From an uncultured Acidobacteriia bacterium (GTDB lineage Bacteria > Acidobacteriota > Terriglobia > Bryobacterales > Bryobacteraceae), in contig CAIRBY010000551.1 of NCBI GenBank assembly GCA_903876865.1, positions 1 to 32,443 on the forward strand: a stretch of DNA of 32,443 nt, given 5' to 3'. Shown here piece after piece: positions 25,397 to 32,443 of the stretch (position 1 is the stretch's first letter; the number at the start of each line of letters is the position of its first letter). The position numbers were made by a program, and so were the translations under genes. A model generated the notes under the pieces. It was given only the letters and a program-made list of their open reading frames with translations, ran no database searches and was not told the DNA's origin.

Positions 25397-26959
25397 ATGA
25401 GCAAGTCATCGTTACGGATACTGGCGGTGCTGTTGACCGTCGCGATAATAGTTGTGATTTTCGCGGGGCTGGATGGACTGCCGCGCGAAGTGAAAGCGCA
25501 GATCGCCGCTGAGCGCAAGGAGTTCACCGCGGCGCAACAGCAGCTAAAAGCGGATCGCGACGAAGTCAGCGGGGATCTGACGAAGGAGGCGGCGCTCTTC
25601 AGTGCCCTGCCCTCTGCGCGAGGATATACGGATCGCCTCACGCGCGCCGAACGCTGGCTGGGTGCGGCGTCGACGGACCTGGAGCAACTGGCGAAGCTGG
25701 AAAAGCAGAATCGTAAGCGGGATAAGGAAGAGGCCGAACGCCTGATCTCGCACGCGAAGCAGACCCGCACCGCCGCAGTGGCTGATGCGGACGTGGTTCG
25801 CAAAGACGCCGCCCATTGGATCGAATTGAAGCAGCACCTGCCGCAGGAAGCGCAGGACATGGAGCGCGACTACAAGGCGCTGCACTCCGTGGATCTGGCC
25901 GCGCTCGCAACCGCGATTCAGAAGGCCGAATCGGATTGGCCCGCCAAGAAGGGCGACCTGGATTCGCGCCTGGCCAGTGCCCGCGACCTGGTGAGCCGGG
26001 GCGATCAGGCGTGGAACTCCACGGCGGATGCGCGCCGGGCGGCTGCCGCCAACGAATATACGAAGGTCGATTTCGCCACGCTCTTCCCGGCGGCGGATAC
26101 GCTTAAGACTTCCGCGACCGAACTTCCCAAACAGGCCGAACAACTGAAGACGCTTTCGGGGCAGTTGTATCAGAGCTGGGACAAGATTCTCGAAGACATG
26201 GAGGTGCGCGGTTCCGGCGGCAACAAGTCCTACGACCAGAAAATCAAGACCGTCACTACCCAACTATCCGACGCAACCGGAAAAAGCAGCACGGCGACCA
26301 GCGATGACAAATGGGTGGACGTCTCGAAGGCGCAATACGAGGCTCAGGAAAAGAACCTGGGCATGGCCATCGAACATAAGCCGGCCGGCAAGTACGATAC
26401 CGAAAGCGAAAAGACAGCGCAGCCGGCGGGCTTGGCCTACATCGCGCCGTACGGTCAAAGCAATCAGTACGGGCATTGGGAAGGCAGCGGAGGCAACAGT
26501 TTCTGGGTCTTCTACGGCCAGTACGCGCTGATGCGCGACCTGCTCTTCCATCGCGACTACCGTCCCTACGGCCGCTACGAGTACGAACAGTATTACACCT
26601 ACCGGACGCGCAACCAGACCTACTACGGCAGCGACCCTCAGACACAGGCGCCGAAATACGGCACCAGCGGCACGGCGACGCAGCAACAATATTCGAGCAG
26701 CACCTTTGCCAAGGGCGGCGGGTTCAAAGATTCCAAGTACGCGAGCAAGGCCGGCGGCTACCGCGATTCCAACTACGCCACGCCGGCAGCGAAGGATCCG
26801 AACGCGGATCACAGCCCGCGTAAATTCGGCGCCGGAAGTTCGCCGCAACCGCAGGCGACGCCGCAGGCTCCGCGTTCGTACCGTCCGGCGCCGACACCAT
26901 ACCGGCCCTCGGCGCCGCGCAGTCCGGGACGCAGCTTCGGCAGTCCGCGACGCCGGTAA
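25397..26959 (+). CDS. Membrane-anchored coiled-coil protein with YgiB/YjfM (DUF1190)-like tail
   Basis: This 520-residue protein has one N-terminal transmembrane helix (about 7-26), then about 250 residues of charged coiled coil (repeated K/E/Q/A-rich helices, ~30-275). A linker leads to YGQSNQYGHWEGSGG and SFWVFYGQYALMRDLLF (S368-F384), then a Tyr/Arg/Ser/Gly-rich tail (YEYEQYYTYRT, GGGFKDSKY, GGYRDSNY) that is Pro/Arg-rich at the end. The SFW-x-Y-x2-YALMR segment followed by GGGF resembles the SFWMPLMAGYMMG and RGGFG parts of E. coli YgiB/YjfM. I do not recognise the full architecture as a named family. As last gene after PspA and DUF4178-like genes it may act as envelope receptor or scaffold (inference). 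There is no SD; the start follows three tandem repeats. Confidence 0.8.
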   Translation: MSKSSLRILAVLLTVAIIVVIFAGLDGLPREVKAQIAAERKEFTAAQQQLKADRDEVSGDLTKEAALFSALPSARGYTDRLTRAERWLGAASTDLEQLAKLEKQNRKRDKEEAERLISHAKQTRTAAVADADVVRKDAAHWIELKQHLPQEAQDMERDYKALHSVDLAALATAIQKAESDWPAKKGDLDSRLASARDLVSRGDQAWNSTADARRAAAANEYTKVDFATLFPAADTLKTSATELPKQAEQLKTLSGQLYQSWDKILEDMEVRGSGGNKSYDQKIKTVTTQLSDATGKSSTATSDDKWVDVSKAQYEAQEKNLGMAIEHKPAGKYDTESEKTAQPAGLAYIAPYGQSNQYGHWEGSGGNSFWVFYGQYALMRDLLFHRDYRPYGRYEYEQYYTYRTRNQTYYGSDPQTQAPKYGTSGTATQQQYSSSTFAKGGGFKDSKYASKAGGYRDSNYATPAAKDPNADHSPRKFGAGSSPQPQATPQAPRSYRPAPTPYRPSAPRSPGRSFGSPRRR

Positions 26960-27002
26960 GCTAGGCAGGGCGAGCAGTTCGTGTGCGAACCATGGCAGAA
27001 GA

Positions 27003-27029
27003 GTGGGCAGGCGGAAGCGCCTGCCCTAC
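27003..27029. repeat. Palindromic repeat copy 5 (single arm)
   Basis: GTGGGCAGGCG, loop GAAG, CGCCTGCCCTAC is a perfect hairpin between the convergent PspA-operon end and the TPR gene, 9 bp from the TPR stop. A decayed partner arm may exist at about 26962-26985 (CTAGGCAGGGCG) but is too diverged to call. Confidence 0.85.
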
Positions 27030-27038
27030 CGGCTTCCG

Positions 27039-27554
27039 CTAGTTTGGCGGTGCCGATGTAGAACGCAGGCGGGCCGCGGTGGCGAAGTCTTCGGCGGCGA
27101 TGGACTCCTCACCCAGCAATGCGTGCGCTCGGGCGCGTAATTCGTAGAGGTGGGCCTCGGCTGGCGCAAGCTTGAGAGCGGCTGTGAAATCTTCGATCGC
27201 GGCCACCACCGTCTCTCCTTCGCGCATCCGCAATTCGCCGCGATATTGCAGGGCCTGCCACAGGGACGGGTCGAGTTGCAGTGCGCGGGTGAGGCGCGCA
27301 ATCGCCCGGTCCGCGCGACCGGTGGAAGCCAGCAGGCTAGCCTCTTCCAGCATCGTAGCGGAATCCGGTAGTGCCCGCAGGCGCCGGCTGCGGAGCGTCA
27401 GGTAGAGTGCAATGATGGCGCAGAGGCAAGCCAGTTCGCCCGCGCCCTCAAAACCCCAGCCTCCCAGGAAGATCCAACTCGCCAGCGGCAGGCTGCCAAA
27501 TACCGCCGCCATTGCCCAGGCGGTGCGACTCCACTGGCGCGCGCGAGAATCCAT
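27039..27554 (-). CDS. Small membrane protein with TPR repeats
   Basis: From the ATG at 27554 this is 171 residues: two predicted transmembrane helices (~12-32 and 36-55), then about three TPR-like helical hairpins (~66-165; ADRAIARLTRALQLDP, WQALQYRGELRMREGE, VVAAIEDFTAALKLAP). TPRs mediate protein contacts, so it may be an inner-membrane scaffold. The start is fixed by a TAATG overlap with the stop of the upstream esterase gene, indicating translational re-initiation. It is the last gene of the leftward operon and is followed by repeat copy 5. Confidence 0.8.
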   Translation of the reverse strand: MDSRARQWSRTAWAMAAVFGSLPLASWIFLGGWGFEGAGELACLCAIIALYLTLRSRRLRALPDSATMLEEASLLASTGRADRAIARLTRALQLDPSLWQALQYRGELRMREGETVVAAIEDFTAALKLAPAEAHLYELRARAHALLGEESIAAEDFATAARLRSTSAPPN

Positions 27555-28285
27555 TACGCCTCCACGCGCCGCACCTGCTCCAGCACACGCAACCACGCCG
27601 GATGTAGCGGATCAATTACCGCGAAGTGGTCCGCCCCCGGAACCTCGATCAGCTGCGCCGGCGCTGCGTAGGCGCGGCTGAAGGCGATCGGCACGCTCTC
27701 GTCCTCTGTGCCGTGAATGATGACGCGAGGTACGCAGCTGGGGCGCGCGGGGTCGGCGTGAGCGTAGCGTTCCGGAACTTCATCGGCAGTGCCGCCGAGG
27801 AAATCCACCGTGGCCCGATCGCTCAGGAGTTGATGCAACGTGGCCACGGGTCCCAGCGCGACAATGCGGGAGAGGTCCTGCATTTCGGCGGCAAGCCAGA
27901 GCGCGAGGTGGCCACCGGCGGAATGGCCCATCGCCACACAGCGCGCGGAATCTCCGCCGAACTCCGCGGCGTGCCGGCGAGCGAAGGCGGCTGCCACATG
28001 GATGTCCTCCAACGTCCCAGGCCAACCACCACCGGCTTCGCCGACGCGGCGATACTCCAGATTCGCGGTGACGAAGCCGGCCTCAGACAATGCGGCGCAG
28101 GCATGCCCGGCGTAAAGCAGATTGAAGCGTTCGCGCCAGAAGCCGCCGTGAATCATGATGACCAGAGGACGCATGCCCGGCACCCGCGCACGGCGAAACT
28201 CCAGAAACTGGCTCACATGCGGCCCGTAAGCGAGACGCGCATCGGCGGGCGGCGCGGGTTCCGAGAGCAGACGCTCCTTGCTCAC
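27554..28285 (-). CDS. Alpha/beta-hydrolase (BD-FAE/kynurenine-formamidase-like esterase)
   Basis: This 243-residue cytoplasmic hydrolase has an HGG oxyanion motif (46-48, IHGGFW), nucleophile GHSAGG (120-125, S122), acid D195 in HGTEDESVP and H220 in GADHF, a complete Ser-Asp-His triad. The HGGFW and EYRRVGEAGGGWPG segments are typical of the carboxylesterase branch that includes arylformamidases. The substrate is unknown. The GTG start overlaps the dehydrogenase stop as GTGA, and the stop overlaps the TPR start as TAATG, so it is locked into the operon. Confidence 0.9.
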   Translation of the reverse strand: MSKERLLSEPAPPADARLAYGPHVSQFLEFRRARVPGMRPLVIMIHGGFWRERFNLLYAGHACAALSEAGFVTANLEYRRVGEAGGGWPGTLEDIHVAAAFARRHAAEFGGDSARCVAMGHSAGGHLALWLAAEMQDLSRIVALGPVATLHQLLSDRATVDFLGGTADEVPERYAHADPARPSCVPRVIIHGTEDESVPIAFSRAYAAPAQLIEVPGADHFAVIDPLHPAWLRVLEQVRRVEA

Positions 28286-29484
28286 AGCTGGATAACGCTC
28301 ACTTCCAGGATATGCGGGCTGGAGGCCCCGACACGCGCAAGCACATCCGCATCCGGAGCACTCTCCAGATGGATGCGGGCCACTGCGGCTTCAGCACCCT
28401 CGAAGATAATGTTCTCCATCTCCTGCACGTTGATGCCGGCCAGGCGGATGGAATCGAGCACACCTGCCAGCACTCCGGGACTATCCAGATGGCGAACCAC
28501 CAGCGCGCAGGTTGCGGGCGTGCTGCGCGCGAGGTTCACCACATTGGGCACGTGCCCCGTGGTGCGGAAGGTGCGGATGATGCGCACCGTCTCGGCGGCG
28601 ATCGCTTCCTGCGCCTGCTCCGTCGACGCGCCGATGTGGTGCGTGCCATAGACGCCCTTGTGGTGGACGATCGAATCCGTAAACTCGCCGGTGCCACCGG
28701 AAGGCTCGCCCGCGAAGACATCCAGACCCGCGCGAATTCCATTCTCTTCGATGGCGGCGGCCAGCGCCTGCTGATCCACCACCTCCGCGCGGGAAGTATT
28801 GATGAAGTATGCCCCGGGTTGCATGGCGGCGAAGAACTCCGCGCCGATCAGACCCCGCGTCGCGGCGTTGAGCGCTACGTGGATGCTGACGATAGCCGCG
28901 GATGCCGCCACCTCCAGCGGTGAATCTACCCGCTGCACACCGAGCGCGGCCGCGGAATCCGGAGTCAGGCTGCGGCTCCAGGCCACGACGGGAAGACCGA
29001 AGGCATGGGCGCGCGAGACCATCTCGCGGCCGATCTGCCCGACGCCGATCAGCCCGAGCCTGCGTCCGAAGAGGCCCCGAGCCTTGGAAAAGCCGCTCTT
29101 GTTCCATTGTCCCTCGCGCAGCGCCAGCACGTTGTCGGCAAGTTGCCGGTCCAGCGCGAGGATCAGGCCAAAGGCCAGTTCGGCCACGGCGATGGAGTTC
29201 TTGCCGGGGCAGTTGGATACATAAATTCCGCGGCGCGAAGCCGCAGCCACATCAATGGTGTTGTAGCCTGCTCCGGCGCGCACCACGAGTTTCAATGCAC
29301 CGGCGGCAAGCACCGCCTCCGGCACTTTCGTAGAGCGCACCACCAGCACATCGGGGCGGAAGGCTTCGACCTCGGCCACCAGCGCCTCATCCTTCAACTT
29401 GGGCGCAAAGCGCACCTCGCAGCCCATGGCCAGCAGCTGATCTCGCCCGGACTGTTCGAATTCATCGGCCAGGAGTACGCGCAT
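28282..29484 (-). CDS. D-3-phosphoglycerate dehydrogenase-type 2-hydroxyacid dehydrogenase with C-terminal ACT-like domain
   Basis: From the ATG at 29484 this is 400 residues. It has the NAD-binding GVGQIG (147-152) and the catalytic set R232 (NTSRAEVVD), E260 (FAGEP) and H283 (GTHHIGAST). The usual TPHIGAST is here THHIGAST. Residues ~325-400 form an ACT-type domain (SPGVLAGVLDSIRLAGINVQEM), as in serine-regulated SerA. Predicted reaction: oxidation of 3-phosphoglycerate as the first step of serine synthesis; other 2-hydroxyacids are possible. An open frame extends upstream to 29619 but overlaps the DUF6526 gene, so the later ATG, 4 bp after that stop, is preferred. Confidence 0.88.
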   Translation of the reverse strand: MRVLLADEFEQSGRDQLLAMGCEVRFAPKLKDEALVAEVEAFRPDVLVVRSTKVPEAVLAAGALKLVVRAGAGYNTIDVAAASRRGIYVSNCPGKNSIAVAELAFGLILALDRQLADNVLALREGQWNKSGFSKARGLFGRRLGLIGVGQIGREMVSRAHAFGLPVVAWSRSLTPDSAAALGVQRVDSPLEVAASAAIVSIHVALNAATRGLIGAEFFAAMQPGAYFINTSRAEVVDQQALAAAIEENGIRAGLDVFAGEPSGGTGEFTDSIVHHKGVYGTHHIGASTEQAQEAIAAETVRIIRTFRTTGHVPNVVNLARSTPATCALVVRHLDSPGVLAGVLDSIRLAGINVQEMENIIFEGAEAAVARIHLESAPDADVLARVGASSPHILEVSVIQL

Positions 29485-29488
29485 GGTG

Positions 29489-29923
29489 TCAGACCCGGTA
29501 CTCGTCGGCGCGCCAGTTCTTGACGGCCTGCTTGATATCTTTCTGGGACATGCTCTCGTTCGCAGCCTTGGCGGCGAGGGCGACAAACTCGGCGTCGGAG
29601 GCAAATCGCAAGCCCACAATCTGCTTCACGGTGAGCCGGGAATCCAGCAACTTGCCGGTCATCGCAAAGTGGCGCAGGTTCTCTTCGGCGCGAATGGCCC
29701 GGTCCTGCGCCATCAACGCGAACACGCGCGCGCAAAACGCGGTGATGATCATGCAGAATGTCAGGACCACGATCAGGGCGGCGCTGTACAGCCTGGTGTG
29801 GTCGTCCAATGAGTGGTATAGATTCACCAACGAGCCGATGAAGGTCAACAGAAGGATGGGCAACAGCACAAAGTGGAAGGCCGGGACTGTCTTGGCGTGA
29901 TTTTCAAAGCTCTGCGTGGGCAT
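29489..29923 (-). CDS. DUF6526 family membrane protein
   Basis: This 144-residue protein has two transmembrane helices (~15-36 and 44-66) and a cytoplasmic tail with RAEENLRHF and RLTVKQIVGLRFASD, characteristic of DUF6526. Function is unknown. AAGGAG lies 9 nt upstream of the ATG. It is the first gene of the leftward operon with the dehydrogenase, esterase and TPR genes; only 4 bp separate it from the dehydrogenase start. Confidence 0.85.
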   Translation of the reverse strand: MPTQSFENHAKTVPAFHFVLLPILLLTFIGSLVNLYHSLDDHTRLYSAALIVVLTFCMIITAFCARVFALMAQDRAIRAEENLRHFAMTGKLLDSRLTVKQIVGLRFASDAEFVALAAKAANESMSQKDIKQAVKNWRADEYRV

Positions 29924-30007
29924 ATGGCGTTTCTCCTTAGTACATCCTAGCTGGTATTTCAGTCCGTCCGCGATGGGTGCCCATTTGCCCCGGATTCGCC
30001 GCGAAAG

Positions 30008-30036
30008 TTGACAAGCGCGCCGCGGACGCGGAAAAT
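30008..30036 (+). promoter_or_regulatory. Candidate promoter of the SDR gene
   Basis: Perfect TTGACA (30008-30013), a 17-bp spacer, then GAAAAT (30031-30036). The leader would be about 18 nt and contains an AAGGA SD (30050-30054) 6 nt before the ATG. Confidence 0.55.
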
Positions 30037-30060
30037 AGGAAACGTTTGCAAGGACATCCG

Positions 30061-30819
30061 ATGAACAGCGAAGAATTCAAGAACCAGGTAGTTCTGATCA
30101 CGGGCGCGAGCGCCGGAATCGGCGCGGCGGCGGCCATTGCCTTTGGCGCCGGCGGCGCGCACGTCATCGTTCACTACAATAGCCGGCGCGATGCCGCGGC
30201 ACAGGTGGTGAAAGAGATTGAAGCCGCCGGTGGCAGTGGAGAAATCGTGCAGGCGGATCTCTCCCACCCCGAAGGCGTCAACACTCTCACCGCATGGCTG
30301 AAGGGCCGCGACGTGGATATCCTGGTCAACAATGCCGGCTCTCTGGTACGCCGCTCGCGTGTGCTGGAATTCACACCCGAGTTGATGGAGCAGGTCCTGT
30401 ACCTCAATTTTACCAGCGCGTTCTTTATCGCACAGGCGGTGCTGCCCGGCATGGTGGCGCGCAAGTATGGCGCAATCGTGAACATCTCCTCGGTCGCGGC
30501 ACGCAACGGCGGCGGACTCGGGGCGCTCGGCTATGCCGCATCCAAGGCGGCGCTCTCCGCCATGACGAAGAATATGGCGAAGGAGTTCGCCCCTTCCGGA
30601 ATCCGCGTCAATACCGTATCGCCCGGCACGATCGATACCGATTACCACCGCACCTTCTCCACCGAACAGATGCTGAACGGCGTGAAGGCAGCCACACCAA
30701 TGGGCCGCCTGGGCACCAGCGAAGAAGTGGCCGATGCCATCATCTTCCTCTGCTCCGATGGGGCGCGATTCATCCAAGGTCAGGCCATCGAAGTGAATGG
30801 CGGATTCCTGATGGTCTGA
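30061..30819 (+). CDS. Short-chain dehydrogenase/reductase (SDR)
   Basis: This 252-residue classical SDR has TGASAGIG (14-21) for NAD(P), NNAG (90-93), catalytic S144 in NISSVAAR, and Y158-xxx-K162 (GYAASK). The GTIDTDYHRTF and QAIEVNGGFLMV ends match the FabG-like branch. HYNSRRD after beta-2 suggests an NADP preference. The substrate is not predictable. The ATG at 30061 is chosen because of its AAGGA SD; the frame is open further upstream but would cover the promoter. The ABC transporter gene starts 40 bp downstream. Confidence 0.9.
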   Translation: MNSEEFKNQVVLITGASAGIGAAAAIAFGAGGAHVIVHYNSRRDAAAQVVKEIEAAGGSGEIVQADLSHPEGVNTLTAWLKGRDVDILVNNAGSLVRRSRVLEFTPELMEQVLYLNFTSAFFIAQAVLPGMVARKYGAIVNISSVAARNGGGLGALGYAASKAALSAMTKNMAKEFAPSGIRVNTVSPGTIDTDYHRTFSTEQMLNGVKAATPMGRLGTSEEVADAIIFLCSDGARFIQGQAIEVNGGFLMV

Positions 30820-30859
30820 TGCGCATCAAGTCCCGCCCGCTTCGAGCGACAATGGTGGG

Positions 30860-32443
30860 ATGCGCATTCTTTACGGGTATCTGAGGGACTACTGGAAACT
30901 GGCGCTCGCGGCATTGCTGCTGGCGGCAATCAACCAGGTTTTTTCCCTGCTGGACCCGCTGATCTTCCGCCATATCATCGATTCCTACGCCACGCGTTAC
31001 AAAGAGTACTCGAGCGGGCAGTTTCTACGCGGGGTCACCGTCCTCCTGGGCGCAGCCGTCGGCGTGGCCTTCGTTTCGCGCGTGGCAAAGAACTTCCAGG
31101 ATTACTGCGTCAACCTGATCACGCAGCAGGTTGGCGCGCGCATCTATGCCGATGGCATCCGCCATTCGCTGGAATTACCCTACGTACTATTTGAAGATCA
31201 GCGCAGCGGCGAGACTCTGGGTAAGCTGCAGAAAGTTCGCACGGACGTTGAGAAACTGATCTCTACATCAGTGAACCTGGTCTTCACCACACTGATCGGC
31301 TTGGTCTTCGTGATGATCTACGCCGCGCGCGTGCACTGGTCCGTCGCTCCGGCGTATTTGCTGACAGTGCCGCTCCTGGGCGGGCTCAGTTCGGTGCTGA
31401 GCCGCAAGATCAAAGAGGTCCAGAAGTTGATCGTGCGCGAAACCACCGCGCTGGCTGGAGCCACCACCGAATCCCTGCGAAACATCGAACTCGTCAAGAG
31501 CCTGGGGCTCGCGCAGCAGGAGATCGCGCGCCTCAATGCGACCACGGCCAAAATCCTCAAGCTGGAACTGAAGAAGGTCCGCTACCTGCGCAGCCTCAGT
31601 TTCATTCAGGGCACCTGCGTCAACATGCTGCGCACATCGATCCTCTTCCTCATGCTGTACCTGATCTTCACGCAGCGCATCACCGTGGGGCAGTTCTTCT
31701 CTCTCTTCATTTATTCGTTCTTCATCTTCGGACCGCTGCAGGAGTTGGGCAACGTAATCAACGTCTACCGCGAGACCGAGGTCTCGCTTCAGAACTTCGA
31801 AGCGATTCTCAGCCTGCCGCCGGAGCCTCGCCCGGCCCATCCGGTCGCAGTGGATTTCCTGGAGGAACTGAAGTTTGACCACGTCACCTTCCAACACCAA
31901 TCGGCTTCGTCGCCGGCTCTGCGCGAGATCTCTTTTCAGGTAAGCAGCGGAGAGACCATCGCGTTCGTCGGCCCTTCGGGCGCAGGCAAGAGCACACTGG
32001 TGAAATTGCTGGTGGGCCTGTACCGGCCCAAGTCCGGCCACATCTACTACAACGGCGTGGCGGAAGACCAGATCGATATCGAGCCGCTGCGCGAGCGGAT
32101 TGGCTTCGTGACGCAGGACGCCCAACTGTTCAGCGGCTCGATTCGCGAGAATCTGCGCTTCGTCCGCCCCGATTCAACCGACGAGGAATGCCTCCAGGTG
32201 CTTGGCCAGGCCAGCGTGCAAAGCCTGCTGGGCCGAGCCGATCGCGGTCTGGACACGGTCATCGGGGAGGGTGGCATCAAAGTATCGGGTGGCGAAAAGC
32301 AGCGCCTATCGATCGCACGCGCGCTCCTGCGCAAGCCGCAATTGCTGGTGTTCGACGAGGCCACATCATCGCTCGATTCCCTCACCGAAGAGGAGATCAG
32401 CCAGACCATCCGCGACGTGGCGGCGAGCCGCGAGGCTATCACC
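30860..32443 (+). CDS. ABC exporter (fused permease-ATPase), 3' end outside the window
   Basis: The visible 528 residues form a complete type IV (MsbA/LmrA-like) membrane domain (~1-310; six expected helices, with FEDQRSGETLGKLQKVRTDVE as a coupling-helix-type segment) followed by an ATPase domain. That domain has Walker A GPSGAGKST (371-379), Q-loop Q419, signature VSGGEKQR (475-482) and Walker B LLVFDEATSSLD (495-506). The sequence ends before the H-loop. Such half-transporters work as dimers and export lipids, drugs or peptides. The start ATG has only a poor GGTGGG directly before it. It may be co-transcribed with the SDR gene. Confidence 0.92.
   Translation, partial: MRILYGYLRDYWKLALAALLLAAINQVFSLLDPLIFRHIIDSYATRYKEYSSGQFLRGVTVLLGAAVGVAFVSRVAKNFQDYCVNLITQQVGARIYADGIRHSLELPYVLFEDQRSGETLGKLQKVRTDVEKLISTSVNLVFTTLIGLVFVMIYAARVHWSVAPAYLLTVPLLGGLSSVLSRKIKEVQKLIVRETTALAGATTESLRNIELVKSLGLAQQEIARLNATTAKILKLELKKVRYLRSLSFIQGTCVNMLRTSILFLMLYLIFTQRITVGQFFSLFIYSFFIFGPLQELGNVINVYRETEVSLQNFEAILSLPPEPRPAHPVAVDFLEELKFDHVTFQHQSASSPALREISFQVSSGETIAFVGPSGAGKSTLVKLLVGLYRPKSGHIYYNGVAEDQIDIEPLRERIGFVTQDAQLFSGSIRENLRFVRPDSTDEECLQVLGQASVQSLLGRADRGLDTVIGEGGIKVSGGEKQRLSIARALLRKPQLLVFDEATSSLDSLTEEEISQTIRDVAASREAIT

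Overview
This is a GC-rich, gene-dense bacterial chromosome segment with no phage or insertion-sequence genes. It most likely comes from an acidobacterium of the Solibacter/Bryobacter type. The main clue is that two very large secreted proteins (5459-9571 and 12812-15895) end in the same ~220-residue domain, which matches the C-terminal domain known mainly from Candidatus Solibacter (TIGR03437). Secreted DUF1080 and DUF4159 proteins, Asp-box propellers and BACON-type Ig domains fit the same group. The assignment is inferred from protein recognition, not from rRNA.

Layout. 242-3111: a two-gene molybdenum hydroxylase of the isoquinoline 1-oxidoreductase type, exported by Tat. 3213-5314 (minus): an endonuclease/exonuclease/phosphatase-family protein overlapping a diacylglycerol-kinase-type lipid kinase. 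5459-9571: a giant Asp-box propeller lipoprotein. 9656-11131 (minus): a secreted DUF1080 plus PHP-like fusion. 11269-12411: a PLP-dependent Cys/Met metabolism enzyme. 12812-15895: a giant secreted lipase-like protein. 16073-18689: ribosomal protein S1, an HU/IHF protein and a HIT hydrolase. 18791-21085 (minus): DUF4159, a GH24 lysozyme and a secreted double-VOC protein. 21145-23286: an FHA-GAF-PP2C phosphatase and a cysteine-cluster protein. 23439-26959: a four-gene PspA-type operon. 27039-29923 (minus): DUF6526, phosphoglycerate dehydrogenase, an esterase and a TPR protein, tightly coupled. 30061-32443: an SDR dehydrogenase and an ABC exporter cut by the window edge.

The most interesting unit is the operon 23439-26959: a YjfI/YbjN-like small protein, a PspA/IM30 coiled coil, a membrane-anchored DUF4178-like protein, and a 520-residue membrane-anchored coiled-coil protein whose Tyr/Gly-rich tail resembles E. 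coli YgiB/YjfM (DUF1190). It looks like a remodelled relative of the E. coli yjfIJKLM operon and is plausibly an envelope-stress or membrane-remodelling system. It has its own consensus promoter with overlapping palindromes, a TTG start behind a perfect Shine-Dalgarno sequence, and three 15-bp tandem repeats directly before the last start codon.

The second main observation is a dispersed palindromic repeat (arm about 27 bp, GTTGGCAGGCG - loop - CGCCTGCCCTAC) at five intergenic sites. Four are between convergent genes, and in those the CCCTAC end sits 0-11 bp from the minus-strand gene's stop codon. Three sites are head-to-head pairs and two are single arms, as in REP/BIME elements. I saw no tRNA, rRNA, CRISPR array or recognisable riboswitch.
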